Assembly (NCBI GenBank): GCA_964424115.1
Contig: CAYRHN010000011.1
Location: 72,224 to 136,223, forward strand
Direction of reading: 5' to 3'
DNA: 64,000 nt
Source: CAYRHN01 sp964424115
GTDB lineage: Bacteria; Chloroflexota; Anaerolineae; Anaerolineales; Anaerolineaceae
In this document: one piece after another, positions 43,795 through 53,653 of the stretch
How the letters are laid out: every line of letters begins with the position of its first letter
Position numbering within the stretch: position 1 is the first letter of the stretch
Notes under the pieces: generated by a model
What the model was told of the DNA's origin: nothing
Databases searched by the model: none
What the model saw: only the letters and a program-made list of their open reading frames with translations
Translations under genes and position numbers: made by a program

Positions 43795-44565
43795 ATGAAC
43801 TATTTACCGGTTAAGCTGCACTATAAAGAATGCGGTCAGGGGACACCCCTGGTACTTGTCCACGGTTACCCCCTCAACCACAGCATCTGGCACGATGTGG
43901 CGAATGAGCTGGAGCAGGAAGCGCGCATCATAATGCCCGACCTGCGCGGCTTCGGACATTCGCCTGCCCCGGAAGGCACTTATACCATGCGCCTGATGGC
44001 CGAAGACCTGCGCGAGCTGTTGGACGATCTGCAAATCGATAAGGCGGTCTTGGTGGGACATTCCATGGGCGGCTACGTCTGCCTGGCTTTTGCCCAGGCT
44101 TATCCCGAGCGTCTGGCCGGTTTTGGATTGGTTGCCAGCCAGGCTGAGGCAGACCTGCCCGAGAAGCGCCAGTCGCGCCTGCACGCTGCCGAGGCTGTCC
44201 AGGCCAAGGGGATCCGCGTGGCGGTGGATGGTTTCGCCGAGAAATTGACCTGCCTCCCCGACTTGGTGGAACCGCTCCACCAGTTGATGCACCATGTGGC
44301 CACCCAAAACGGCGTCATCGGCTGCCTGCGCGGCATGGCCGAACGCCCAGATGCCACCCCCTGGCTGAGCAATATTGATGTGCCGGCCCTGGTCATTGCC
44401 GGAAAAGCCGACGCGGTCATTCCCCCGGCCCGCAGCCAGACCCTGGCCCAACTGCTGGGCCGCGGCTGGCTGGTGGAGATCGACGGCGCCGCCCACATGC
44501 CCATGATGGAAACACCCGGGCAGGTCAGCACCGCCCTTAAGGAACTCCTCAGCCACGTATCTTAA
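43795..44565 (+). CDS. Alpha/beta hydrolase
   Basis: 256 residues. Alpha/beta-hydrolase fold with the oxyanion motif VHGYPLNHS near 22, nucleophile elbow GHSMGG near 88, and catalytic His in GAAHMPMME near 230. Small soluble esterase-like enzyme; substrate unknown. GGAGGAGA is upstream, and the patatin gene follows after 2 nt. Confidence 0.9.
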   Translation: MNYLPVKLHYKECGQGTPLVLVHGYPLNHSIWHDVANELEQEARIIMPDLRGFGHSPAPEGTYTMRLMAEDLRELLDDLQIDKAVLVGHSMGGYVCLAFAQAYPERLAGFGLVASQAEADLPEKRQSRLHAAEAVQAKGIRVAVDGFAEKLTCLPDLVEPLHQLMHHVATQNGVIGCLRGMAERPDATPWLSNIDVPALVIAGKADAVIPPARSQTLAQLLGRGWLVEIDGAAHMPMMETPGQVSTALKELLSHVS

Positions 44566-44567
44566 CC

Positions 44568-45638
44568 GTGGATAAATTGCTCCCCAAACCCCTGCGCCCG
44601 TCTCTTTTTCCATTCCGCAACCTGGTCTTTCAGGGTGGTGGGGTTAAAGCGTACGTCTATCACGGCGTCCTGCGTGTGTTGGACGAGCGCGGCATCCTGC
44701 CCCGCATCGAACGCGTTGCCGGAACCTCAGCCGGAGCGCTCCAGGCGGCCATGCTGTGCCTCCGCCTGGGGGTGGAGGAGACCATCGACCTTTACCGCAC
44801 GGTGGATTACTCCCGCCTGCGTTCTTTGAGCGGTGAAGCGGAGGAACATTCCTCCCTGCTCTCCAAGACGCTTGACCCCGCCCGCGCCGCCGGTCGTTTC
44901 CTTCACAAATTCGGCGTCTATTCCACTGCCTACATGCTCGATTGGCTCCACCAGACCATTGCCGAGCATTGCCAGGGGAACGCGCGCGCCACCTTTGCCG
45001 ATTTTCGCCGCCTCGGCTTCCGCGATCTCTACACCATGGCGGCAAACCTCAATCGCCACCGTGTGGAAACTTTCAGCGCCGACACCACCCCGGATGTGGC
45101 TGTGGCGGATGCGGTCTTGCTCTCTGCTGCGGTGCCATTCTTCTTTGAGGCGCTCCAGTTCGACGGCCATTCGATCGGCCAGGGGGATTACTATGCCGAT
45201 GGCGGCACCTTGAGCAATTATCCGCTCACCATCTTTGACGGCCCGCGTTTCAAAAAGACCAGCAAGAGCTTCACTTACGGGGTGAACTGGGAAACGCTCG
45301 GCCTCCAGCTTTACACGCCAGAGGAATGCGGCAGCCCCAGGTCGGAGATTGGCAGCCTGCTGGGATATGCCGAGAATCTGTTCGAGACCATGGGTAATGC
45401 CCAGGCGGTGGCGGTTGATCTGCGCGCCGTGGACCGCTGGCGCTCCCTCCGCATCAGCAACTGCTGTGTCTCCACGGTTGATTTTCAAATCCAGCCTCAG
45501 GAGAGCGATGCAAAATACCTCGAGATGGTTGCCACAGGCCGCCAGGCTGCCGAAGATTACCTGGATGCCTATCGCGATCCCACTGACCGCCTGGCAGGGG
45601 TGAAAGCCAGGCTGGCAGAAATATTGGATTCCTTATAG
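44568..45638 (+). CDS. Patatin-like phospholipase
   Basis: 356 residues from a GTG start. Oxyanion loop FQGGGVKAYVY near 21, nucleophile GTSAGAL near 52, and the Asp of the DGG motif in YADGGTLSNYP near 210. A lipid acyl hydrolase that acts at the membrane; it is in a two-gene unit with the alpha/beta hydrolase. Confidence 0.9.
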   Translation: MDKLLPKPLRPSLFPFRNLVFQGGGVKAYVYHGVLRVLDERGILPRIERVAGTSAGALQAAMLCLRLGVEETIDLYRTVDYSRLRSLSGEAEEHSSLLSKTLDPARAAGRFLHKFGVYSTAYMLDWLHQTIAEHCQGNARATFADFRRLGFRDLYTMAANLNRHRVETFSADTTPDVAVADAVLLSAAVPFFFEALQFDGHSIGQGDYYADGGTLSNYPLTIFDGPRFKKTSKSFTYGVNWETLGLQLYTPEECGSPRSEIGSLLGYAENLFETMGNAQAVAVDLRAVDRWRSLRISNCCVSTVDFQIQPQESDAKYLEMVATGRQAAEDYLDAYRDPTDRLAGVKARLAEILDSL

Positions 45639-45649
45639 ATCCCCGCATG

Positions 45650-45684
45650 TCATTGCGAGGCCCCCCTGGGGGGCCTCGCAATGA
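45650..45684. terminator. Long palindrome between convergent genes (dispersed repeat/terminator)
   Basis: Arms TCATTGCGAGGCCCCCC / GGGGGGCCTCGCAATGA, separated by one T. It separates the patatin gene from the convergent gene at 45699. TCATTGCGAG-type palindromes occur in many bacterial genomes as dispersed repeats. Confidence 0.75.
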
Positions 45685-45698
45685 TGTTGATTTGTTTT

Positions 45699-47246
45699 CT
45701 ACCCCACCGGCGTGGGCGTGGGGGTCACGTCGAAATAATTGTAGTCGTAGTTGTAGTTGTAATCGTACCCGCCGCCGTAATCGTCCGTGGTCTCACTGTC
45801 ATTGGTCACCGGGCAGATGGCGATTTGTTCCATCACCATGCAGCCGCTCAGACCTTCATCGCCCACCAACCGGTCAGCCAGCTCCAGCACCTGGTCCCAG
45901 GTTCCGCCCAGGATCAGCATCTGGTTTTGCACCGCGCCGGCCTGGTAAAGGATGATCCCAAACTCATGATTGGAGAATTTGCCGATCCCCGGCACGCCCA
46001 CCTGGTAGACCGTTTCGGTCGAAGTGTCTTCGCCGCCGAAATCGAAGGTTGGGGTGGGGGTGGCCTCCACTGGAAGCTCTTCCAGCCCGGAGGTTTCCTC
46101 CTCGCCGGTATCTTCGGTAAATGTGATCCCCAGCATGCTCACAAATGCCGAGAGGCGCTCATCTTCCGGGGGCATTTTGCTCAGGTAGATCGCATCCTGC
46201 CCCGGAACAGCCGACTCGCCAAAGCGCACGTCCAGGTTCTCCCCGGACATCATCTTTTGCAGGTCGCTGAACAAGCTGACCGTCTTCTGGTCCAGCTCGA
46301 AATCATCATCCACGATCACCACCAGGTTATGGTCGAAGAGATACGGGTAATCCTTCAGGTCGTGCACCCGCTCGCTGCCCCCGCCGGTCAGGAAGGTCAC
46401 CAGGTTAGATAGCAGCACCTGGTTGTCTGCCACCTGCAGGTAGGGACTGGTCATAAAGGTCGCGTCGCCCAGCGCCACCACCCGGCTGTCTGCGCTCGCT
46501 GCGGCCAGCACCAGGTTGCCGCCCTTGTCATCCAGCGAGGAGAGCGTGTTGGCATCCCCGCGGATCAGCGCTTGCGGCGCCTTGGCGATGCTTTGGGCCG
46601 AGTAGAACACGACCTGTTTCAATCCCGCCGTCAGCGGTCTTTCGGTGAAATCCTCCAGGATCAGGTTGCGGAAATTCGACTCGTTCTTCAGCATGTTATA
46701 GGCATAATCCTCGCTGAAGGCCAGCCCAAACGGGGCTAACAGCAAGTTGGCTGCCTCGCTGCTGGAATAGGTACTGTAATAGCCGTAGGCGCGGGTGGGG
46801 TCCACCGCTACCAGCAGCCGCCCGCCGCGTTCCACAAAACGCTGCACCTCCTGGATGGTTGTGGCGTCGAAGCCCGACGTGGGCATCAGCACCACGTAAG
46901 CATCCGCTTTCTTCAACTGCTCCGGCAGGTACAATCCGTAGCCGTCATCCACCACCACCTTGGCGCCGGCGCTGCGCAGAGCATCGACCAATGGGTCCAC
47001 CTCCGAGAGCAGCAGCGCGTTGCCGTGCGCCATATCGAGCACCACCACCGGCGCATCTCCGCCGATCGGGGCGAAAGGCGTGGGCATGGGGGTGGAAAAG
47101 GCCGGTTCGACGACGGCCAGCTTCGCATAGTCGGGGGTGGCTACCGGCTCACTGCGCTGGTAGGTGCCCGAGTAATACCACAAAGCCCGTCCGGCAATGG
47201 GCAGCAGCAGCAAGATAAAAAAGAGGATCCATCGCGTCAGCTTCAT
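45699..47246 (-). CDS. DUF4350-like exported protein with Tyr/Asn-rich tail
   Basis: 515 residues. N-terminal signal anchor (about 5-24, WILFFILLLLPIAG). The main part resembles the GldG/DUF4350 group with an early segment VVVLDMAHGN near 67 and a later TGSD-like VDPTRAYGYYSTYSS (about 144). A second part (about 300-470) has VVIVDDDFELDQ near 307. The end is low-complexity (YDYNYNYDYNYF, then PTPTPVG). It overlaps the SppA-like gene by 4 nt and is cotranscribed after it. Function unknown. Confidence 0.75.
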   Translation of the reverse strand: MKLTRWILFFILLLLPIAGRALWYYSGTYQRSEPVATPDYAKLAVVEPAFSTPMPTPFAPIGGDAPVVVLDMAHGNALLLSEVDPLVDALRSAGAKVVVDDGYGLYLPEQLKKADAYVVLMPTSGFDATTIQEVQRFVERGGRLLVAVDPTRAYGYYSTYSSSEAANLLLAPFGLAFSEDYAYNMLKNESNFRNLILEDFTERPLTAGLKQVVFYSAQSIAKAPQALIRGDANTLSSLDDKGGNLVLAAASADSRVVALGDATFMTSPYLQVADNQVLLSNLVTFLTGGGSERVHDLKDYPYLFDHNLVVIVDDDFELDQKTVSLFSDLQKMMSGENLDVRFGESAVPGQDAIYLSKMPPEDERLSAFVSMLGITFTEDTGEEETSGLEELPVEATPTPTFDFGGEDTSTETVYQVGVPGIGKFSNHEFGIILYQAGAVQNQMLILGGTWDQVLELADRLVGDEGLSGCMVMEQIAICPVTNDSETTDDYGGGYDYNYNYDYNYFDVTPTPTPVG

Positions 47247-48115
47247 GGCTTCACCTCCGCTTCGATCTGGGTGGGCGGAATGTAGAGGTAATACACCCCC
47301 GCCTGGCGTTCGCGTTCCTGGGCAGCAGCGTCTGCGCTGCCGGCTGCGCCGCCGTACTGGGTATATAACTGCGGCGCGGTGACCTTCTCGCGGATCTCGA
47401 TCACCTGGTAGTGGTTCACCCTGGCCATTTCAGCCGCCTTATCCAGGGCCTGGCTCTGCGTGCCCAGCTCATCCACCAGCCCCAGGCGCAGCGCATCCGC
47501 GCCGGACCAGATCTGTCCGCGCAGGATGGTCGCGTCGTCAGCCTTCAGCGCGCTGCCGCGCCCCAGCTTGACCGCCTGCAGGAAAGCCTGCTTGAGCGGC
47601 TCCAACGAGCGGATGAAGGCATCCCGCGGTTCCAGCCACAGCTTGTACGGCCCGGTGGAGTAAAGCTCTTCATACACGGCCGGGGATTCGGGCAGGTAGC
47701 CCAGGATGCCGATGTTGCCGACCTGCGAGGTGGGCTTGGCGAAGATGTAATCGGTGCCGACCGAGAGGTAATAGCCGCCGCTGGCCGCCATCCCTTCGAT
47801 CACCGTCACCACCGGCTTCACCTCGCGCAGGCGCGCCAGTTCCATATAGATCGCCTCGGTGTCCACCACCGTCCCGCCGGGACTGTTCATCACGATCACC
47901 ACCGCCGAGATCTCACTGTGCTCGCGCGCGTAGTCGATCTGCGCGATCAGGTCGTTGGCAGTGTCGGCGTAGATCTCTTCGCTGAAGCGGATCACGCCGA
48001 TCTTGGGCTGGGGGATCAGCAGCGAGAGGAGGAGGCCTGCCACCAGCGGCAGGACGATCCAGCCGATCACGCTCCCGAGACTCCAGCTGGCCTTTTTCTG
48101 GCTGGTCTCTTCCAT
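47243..48115 (-). CDS. sppA: SppA-type signal peptide peptidase (S49 family)
   Basis: 290 residues. One N-terminal TM helix (about 16-34), then the S49 protease domain: VVIVMNSPGGTV near 72, the nucleophile Ser in GMAASGGYYLS near 108, and TSQVGNIGIL near 129. It degrades cleaved signal peptides or other membrane remnants. Upstream member of a two-gene unit with the DUF4350-like gene. Confidence 0.9.
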   Translation of the reverse strand: MEETSQKKASWSLGSVIGWIVLPLVAGLLLSLLIPQPKIGVIRFSEEIYADTANDLIAQIDYAREHSEISAVVIVMNSPGGTVVDTEAIYMELARLREVKPVVTVIEGMAASGGYYLSVGTDYIFAKPTSQVGNIGILGYLPESPAVYEELYSTGPYKLWLEPRDAFIRSLEPLKQAFLQAVKLGRGSALKADDATILRGQIWSGADALRLGLVDELGTQSQALDKAAEMARVNHYQVIEIREKVTAPQLYTQYGGAAGSADAAAQERERQAGVYYLYIPPTQIEAEVKP

Positions 48116-48229
48116 ATTTTTTTACTCCTTCTTCAGGGATACTATGATTGTATATCATTTTTAACCGCTGAATGCAGATAACATGAAAATTTATCTTATC
48201 AGGGATCGCTCCTGCGCCTGCGTGTGGCA

Positions 48230-48301
48230 TGTCATCCTGAGCCGCAGAGGAGCGAAGGCGAAGGACCTTTCATTCTCTCTCTATGAGGCCTCAGGATGAC
48301 A
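48230..48301. repeat. Dispersed GTCATCCTGAG-type repeat
   Basis: Perfect 12-bp outer arms TGTCATCCTGAG (48230-48241) and CTCAGGATGACA (48290-48301). The inner part GCGAAGGCGAAGGACC also fits this widely distributed family of intergenic elements. Confidence 0.6.
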
Positions 48302-48341
48302 CGGATTTGTTTGCTTTCAGCTATGGACCATGCGTTATGGG

Positions 48342-48824
48342 CTATTTCAACCGCAACCGCATTTCGCTCGCCTCCACGAAGCCCAGCGCGGCGTATACCG
48401 AGCGGCCTTCCTGGCTGGCATTCAGCTTGATGAACGGCAGGCCCCGCTCGCGGGCAAAGGCGATGATCGTCTCCACCAGCTGCCGCGCCAGGCCCTGGCG
48501 GCGGTATGCCGGCAGAGTGTACACCCCGTGCAGCAGGGGATTTAACCCGCTCAGGTTGTTGGGGTTGGGCGGGTAGCCTTCCAGCAGGCTGAGCGAAGCG
48601 CTGGCGACCGGTTTTCCTCCATCCTCGATGATCCAGGCGAAGAGCGATCCCCCCAACTGCGCGGCAGCGTACGCACAATACAACTCTTCCAGCCGCTGCA
48701 TCAGCACCGGGTCGCTTGCCTTGCCGTCCAGGCGGCGAATATCCTCAAACATCCAGCGCCGGTGCTGCGCCAGGAGGGAAATGTCATCTTTCGTTGCGTT
48801 GCGTAGGGTGAGCGAATTGTCCAT
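48342..48824 (-). CDS. GNAT-family N-acetyltransferase
   Basis: 160 residues, with acetyl-CoA-binding motif A YRRQGLARQLVETII near 108 and ALGFVEA near 149. Substrate unknown. Confidence 0.9.
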   Translation of the reverse strand: MDNSLTLRNATKDDISLLAQHRRWMFEDIRRLDGKASDPVLMQRLEELYCAYAAAQLGGSLFAWIIEDGGKPVASASLSLLEGYPPNPNNLSGLNPLLHGVYTLPAYRRQGLARQLVETIIAFARERGLPFIKLNASQEGRSVYAALGFVEASEMRLRLK

Positions 48825-48839
48825 GCGACTAATTTTACA

Positions 48840-48984
48840 TGAGAATATTGATTAAGACCCCTTAACACTGATGGAACGGATCAAACGGATACACACGGAT
48901 CTACCTTATTTATTTTTCGTATCTTTCGTTCCTTTCGTGTGCTTCGTGGTTCTCTTCTTCCCTTCCAAAAATTCCAATTTGCGG
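48840..48984. repeat. Low-information intergenic stretch before tRNA-Pro
   Basis: Contains ACGGATCAAACGGATACACA and TTCGTGTGCTTCGTGGTTC, dispersed filler of the kind common in these genomes. No ORF worth listing; the tRNA -10 box follows. Confidence 0.35.
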
Positions 48985-48990
48985 TATAAT
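48985..48990 (+). promoter_or_regulatory. -10 box of tRNA-Pro
   Basis: TATAAT 13 nt before the tRNA start; -35 not recognisable. No separate promoter is seen between the tRNA and the integrase, so this one may serve both. Confidence 0.65.
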
Positions 48991-49003
48991 ACGCAAACTT
49001 GTT

Positions 49004-49081
<78 letters not shown>

Positions 49082-49087
49082 GAGAAC

Positions 49088-49166
49088 TTCTACTCACCCC
49101 TTTAGAGTAGAAATGAGGTCTGCGGTAACTAAATTCGGAGGACATTCGAATGACCGCAGACCTCAT
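49088..49166 (+). promoter_or_regulatory. Two tandem inverted repeats enclosing the integrase start
   Basis: First hairpin TTCTACTC/GAGTAGAA (49088-49112). Second: perfect 14-bp arms ATGAGGTCTGCGGT (49113-49126) and ACCGCAGACCTCAT (49153-49166). The 26-nt loop of the second holds the GGAGGA ribosome site (49137-49142) and the ATG (49150); its 3' arm is codons 2-6 of the integrase. Could regulate integrase translation or be a recombinase/excisionase binding site. Confidence 0.8.
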
Positions 49167-50115
49167 GTTATGTGAAGCCATAAAAGGGTTTATCCTTGCG
49201 CGAACCGCAGACGGATGCAGCCCGAGCACCATTGAACAATATCGCTGGGCGTTGGATCGCCTGGCCAGCAGGGTGGAAAAACCGATCAAAGAAATTACTT
49301 TGGAAGATTTGCGCGGCTTTCTGGCCTGGCTGCATACCGAATACAAACCCACCCGTCCTAATAAAGATCAAAGCCCGTTATCTGGCGCCAGCATGTTTGC
49401 TGCCTGGAAATCTATCAAGGCATTTTATTCCTGGGTCTCAGCAGAATTGGGAATCCCGCGTGTGGATCGCATCCCGCGGCCGCGTTTCAGTTCGCCGGAG
49501 GTGCGTCCTTTTACTGAGGACGAAGTACATGCGTTGATCAAGGCTGCCGATAAGACCGTTTTGGCAGAGACCAAAGGCCGGAAGGCTTTTTCAATGCGCC
49601 GGCCCACGGCTTTGCGAGATAAAGCCATTGTGCTAGTTTTGCTGGATACCGGTCTGCGCGTAGGGGAACTGTGCCGCCTGCGTATTCAGGATGTCAATTT
49701 GGAAAGCGGGGAGGTGCGTGTGCAGCCATTTCGCTCCTCGCTCAAGTCCAGGCCGCGCACTGTTCCGATTGGCTCTGCCACGCGCCGCGCGGTATGGCGT
49801 TATCTGTCCGAGGAAAAGCGCAAGCCGAACGATCTACTTTTCTTGTCCGCGGAGGAAAAACCGATGAACCGTACCTCAGCGCGCCAGATGCTCAACCGCC
49901 TGGGCCAACGCGCCGGCGTGCAGGACTGCCACCCACACAAGTTTCGCCACTCCTTTGCAATCCTTTTCTTACGCAATGGCGGGGATGTGTTCACCCTCCA
50001 GCGTTTGTTGGGACATTCCTCATTGGAGATGGTACGGCATTACCTGGCAATTGCGCAGTCTGATCTGGAAACAGCTCACCGGCGGGCGAGTCCGGTCGAC
50101 AATTGGAGGTTGTGA
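49150..50115 (+). CDS. Tyrosine recombinase/integrase
   Basis: 321 residues. N-terminal SAM-like core-binding domain (about 5-110) and a catalytic domain with Arg in DTGLRVGELCRL near 175, HKFRHSF near 266, the His in LLGHSSLE near 289, and the Tyr nucleophile in VRHYLAIAQ near 300. It resembles XerC/D-like integrases of mobile elements. Adjacent to tRNA-Pro, so it is the probable integrase of an element covering the rest of the window. Confidence 0.93.
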   Translation: MTADLMLCEAIKGFILARTADGCSPSTIEQYRWALDRLASRVEKPIKEITLEDLRGFLAWLHTEYKPTRPNKDQSPLSGASMFAAWKSIKAFYSWVSAELGIPRVDRIPRPRFSSPEVRPFTEDEVHALIKAADKTVLAETKGRKAFSMRRPTALRDKAIVLVLLDTGLRVGELCRLRIQDVNLESGEVRVQPFRSSLKSRPRTVPIGSATRRAVWRYLSEEKRKPNDLLFLSAEEKPMNRTSARQMLNRLGQRAGVQDCHPHKFRHSFAILFLRNGGDVFTLQRLLGHSSLEMVRHYLAIAQSDLETAHRRASPVDNWRL

Positions 50116-50185
50116 TACTTTCGATGAAAATTTAGTCAAATGTTATAATTTCTTAACGCATCTGCTTTCCAGGAGAGATTTTTAC

Positions 50186-52927
50186 ATGAACCGAATCATT
50201 ATTGCAATCACATTGATCCTGATCCTTTCGTTTTCGTCTGCGGAGGCTGCTGCCACAATCCAGACGGCGGGGGTAACAACGCAGGTATCTGTATCCTCGA
50301 CTGGAGAGCAGGCGAATTTGGATACAACTGACGTGAGAATTTCTGGAAATGGGCGATATGTTGTTTTTACTTCAGATGCCACAAATCTTGTACCAGGTGA
50401 CTGTCGCAATGTGTATCTATTTGATCGACAAACTGGTCAAACATCTTGCATCTCAATTTCTCCGTCTGGTGTGTTTGGGAATGGGTATTCGTGGTCACCA
50501 ACCATAAATTATGACGGGCGATACATTGCTTTTGGGACCAATGCAAACAACTTGATTCCTGGTGCAAATGGTTGGGAACATATCTATGTTCGAGATATGC
50601 AAACCAATGAATTGGTAATCGTAGATGTTTCTTCCAGTGAGGTTCAGGGTAATAATATGTCCTTCGCTGTGACTATATCGGATAATGGGCGTATTGCTGC
50701 GTTTGACTCTAGGGCTTCGAATTTGGTAGCTAATGACAGCAATAGCAAAGACGATGTATTCGTTCGCGATTTGGTGGCCGGAACAACAAACCGCGTTTCA
50801 ACATCATCCTCTGCGGAACAATCGAATGGAGATTCCTGTTTGATGTCCATTTCAGCAGATGGCCGTTACGTAGTTTTTGAATCTCTTGCATCTAACCTGG
50901 TTGACGGGGATACGAATGGGGTAGGGGATGTATTCGTTAAGGATATACAAAGCGGCGTGACCGAACGCATTTCGGTTTCGACAAGCGGTACTCAGGCGAA
51001 TGGGTCATCTGGAACATGCCTGCCAGGCAAGATATCTTCCGATGGACGATATGTTGCTTTCCCTTCTATGGCTTCCAATTTGGTAGATTATGATACGAAT
51101 GGAACAGGGGATGTGTTCATACGGGATCGGCAGACAGGTCAAACGATCCTGGTGTCGGTATCCTCAAGCGGGACGCAGGGGAACTTAGGTGCTGACACCA
51201 TAGCCATCTCAAACAACGGACAATTCGTAGCTTTTAGTTCAGGTTCCACTAACTTGGTGGAAGGTGACACCAACGGAAAGAATGATATTTTCCTGCACAA
51301 CCTGCTGACTGGAGAAACCACTTTGATCTCGCTATCTACAGGCGGGCTTCAAGGAAATAAAAATTCATCCTATCCGTCTATTTCTGTCGATGGCGGGGTG
51401 GTTGCGTTTGTCTCCGATGCCACCAACTTTGTCCCAGGGGACACCAATAACATGCAGGATGCATTTGTCACTGATCTGGGTTCCACTTATAAAGTTTCGG
51501 GAATAACGAAACTCACAGACGGCAGACCTTTGCCCGGAGTCAAGATCAGCGATGGTCATGGGCGGTCAGCAATCTCGGCCTCAGATGGCACGTATACATT
51601 GCTCGGATTGCCCAATGGAACTTACACCATCGCCGCTGAAAAGCGCGGCTATACCATTCCGGTAGCGACCAGTTCCATCTCAATTTATGGCTCCGATCTT
51701 TATAATCTGGATTTTGTTGCCGACATTTCCGATTGGACATTGATCTATTATCTGGCTGGGGATAGCGGCGATGAGCTAAGTACCACTTATCCATTGATTT
51801 TCAATCAATTGGAAGCGGGTGCAGGCAATGCTGGCGTCTCTGTTGTGGCCATGTGGGATCAAGCTGGGGAAGGGAACAGCGCTTATTATTGGGTCAAACC
51901 GGACGACAATCTCAGTGTTCTGGCAAATTATATTGATGGAGAAGACATCTGGCCGCAAGGAGAACTTCACACAGGGTATCCAGCAACATTGACAGTCTAC
52001 CTTGATTGGGCGATGACCTGGTTCCCCGCTAACCATTATGCGGTCATTCTGGATGACCACGGATCCGGTTTGGGGGGAGCGATGTTGGATACGACCAATG
52101 GCAGGCGGATGATTTCGATTGACGAGATCCAATCCTCAATGGAGGATGTAGTTGGAGACCATCAGAAACTAGATGTTCTGGTGATGAATGCTTGCCTAAT
52201 GGGATTGGCAGAAGATGGGTACGAGTTCCGCACTGTGACAGACTATTATGTTGCCAGCGAGGATAACCAAACGGCCTATGCACCTGGATACACCCTCACA
52301 ATTTCACGGATTGTTTCTGGTATGGATTCATTAATAGTTGCAAAAGCATTTGTGGACGGCTATGCGGACGAGATGGAATACAGGAATCTGGATTACACCA
52401 TGTCTGTAGCGGATCTAAACAAGGCATTGGACCTGCGATTAGCGGTTGGTCTTTTAGCCAGGGATCTGGATATCGATATTGAATCTAACGCTGCAAGAAT
52501 CATGTCAATTCAGCAAAATGATGTGCGTAAATTTCCTCAGAGCTATATAGACTTGTTCGATTTTGCAGAAATCATCCAGAGTGAATTTACAGATCCGGCC
52601 ATTCAAAATTCCGCCCAGTCTGTAATGACTTTAATTGATGACGAGTACATTGTCTATAACCGCAGTAGCTTCGCGGATGCTCATGGGGTATCCATATTTT
52701 TCCCTGACAACCCCAGCAGTTATTACAATGGTGTGCTCTACGATTTTGCATCTGGGACGGATTGGGGCGCCAAGAGCATCCGGGCTAAAGAAATTCTGGT
52801 ATGGGGCAATTTGCTAGTGAACATTTTTGGCGTGGTTGACCCTGACGCTGAAGATGACCCAACGCCACCCGATCCAGTTTCGAAAGCGATCTTTTACTCA
52901 ATATTCTTGCCAGCAATCCAACGGTAA
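50186..52927 (+). CDS. Secreted beta-propeller/clostripain (C11) protease fusion
   Basis: 913 residues. ATG at 50186 chosen because of AGGAGAG and a signal peptide (MNRIIIAITLILILSFS, cut near AEA). Residues about 30-440 hold seven or so PD40/WD40-like repeats of the form ISxDGRYVAFxSxASNLVxGDTNGxxDVF. Next, a carboxypeptidase-regulatory-like domain (about 445-510), then a C11 clostripain-like peptidase with catalytic His in LDDHGSGLGG near 625 and Cys in MNACLMGLA near 670. The end SIFLPAIQR fits the C-terminal motif of other secreted proteins here. AT-rich compared with the core genes. Confidence 0.88.
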   Translation: MNRIIIAITLILILSFSSAEAAATIQTAGVTTQVSVSSTGEQANLDTTDVRISGNGRYVVFTSDATNLVPGDCRNVYLFDRQTGQTSCISISPSGVFGNGYSWSPTINYDGRYIAFGTNANNLIPGANGWEHIYVRDMQTNELVIVDVSSSEVQGNNMSFAVTISDNGRIAAFDSRASNLVANDSNSKDDVFVRDLVAGTTNRVSTSSSAEQSNGDSCLMSISADGRYVVFESLASNLVDGDTNGVGDVFVKDIQSGVTERISVSTSGTQANGSSGTCLPGKISSDGRYVAFPSMASNLVDYDTNGTGDVFIRDRQTGQTILVSVSSSGTQGNLGADTIAISNNGQFVAFSSGSTNLVEGDTNGKNDIFLHNLLTGETTLISLSTGGLQGNKNSSYPSISVDGGVVAFVSDATNFVPGDTNNMQDAFVTDLGSTYKVSGITKLTDGRPLPGVKISDGHGRSAISASDGTYTLLGLPNGTYTIAAEKRGYTIPVATSSISIYGSDLYNLDFVADISDWTLIYYLAGDSGDELSTTYPLIFNQLEAGAGNAGVSVVAMWDQAGEGNSAYYWVKPDDNLSVLANYIDGEDIWPQGELHTGYPATLTVYLDWAMTWFPANHYAVILDDHGSGLGGAMLDTTNGRRMISIDEIQSSMEDVVGDHQKLDVLVMNACLMGLAEDGYEFRTVTDYYVASEDNQTAYAPGYTLTISRIVSGMDSLIVAKAFVDGYADEMEYRNLDYTMSVADLNKALDLRLAVGLLARDLDIDIESNAARIMSIQQNDVRKFPQSYIDLFDFAEIIQSEFTDPAIQNSAQSVMTLIDDEYIVYNRSSFADAHGVSIFFPDNPSSYYNGVLYDFASGTDWGAKSIRAKEILVWGNLLVNIFGVVDPDAEDDPTPPDPVSKAIFYSIFLPAIQR

Positions 52928-53653
52928 GATTGTGATAAGAACAAAAGAGAATTCTAGGCGCGATGTCATGGCATTCTCGCTTTATGTTCATCTGACTTCT
53001 GAAGTCATGGGGACGCCAAAAGCCTGCCCGTGGTGCTTTTCTGTGTTCATAAAAAAACCAAATATATCCAAAACGAGCCCAAAACCAGCTCAAAATCAAC
53101 TCTGAAATCGTTCCGTAGTTCACAAAAATCGCAAAAAGCATTTTGCCAATTCATAAAATATTAAATAAGCCGATTTTTAGCCTGTTTTAAGACCGTTTTT
53201 GACCATTTTATTGTAAATAGCGACCCAAAAAAATGTGGAGTTAATTAAGGGGTCTGTATTCACAAAAAATAAAGTTGCTCTGGGATGATAGGTGTAAAAA
53301 TTCAAGCCACTGAGTGAGGGGGGCACCCAGCAGCTTGATGGAACCAGTGTAAAGCGGGTTGTTAATGTTGTCAAGCAAAAATGCTTACTTAAAACAATTC
53401 AGATATTTAATTTCTTTGTGAAAACAGAATTGAGCAGTTCCTTCTAATCGGGATAAATGTAATTGTGAATATATAATAATTAGAATTGCTATCGCCAGGT
53501 TAAATGGATAGAATAAACATCAAGGTGGTCGAACAATCCTTGCAGAATAGCTCAAAATGGGTTAACTTACAAAGCAATTGGTAACCCAGGATTTGCGGGC
53601 GGAATTTGTGGGGAGTGAAGATAAAGGGAATCAAATTATTAACAGGGAGAAGA
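52928..53653. other. AT-rich intergenic region with possible IS/MITE remnant
   Basis: No convincing gene. The stretch around 53240-53390 (GGGGTCTGTATTCAC onwards, GCACCCAGCAGC, a short minus-strand ORF at 53177-53374) looks different from its surroundings and may be a decayed insertion element. A TATAAT-like sequence at about 53474 might serve the kelch gene. Confidence 0.35.

Noticed and set aside
53177..53374. Minus-strand 65-aa ORF as a transposase remnant
   Set aside because: No transposase motif; only the odd flanking sequence hints at an insertion, so it is listed only as part of the intergenic region.
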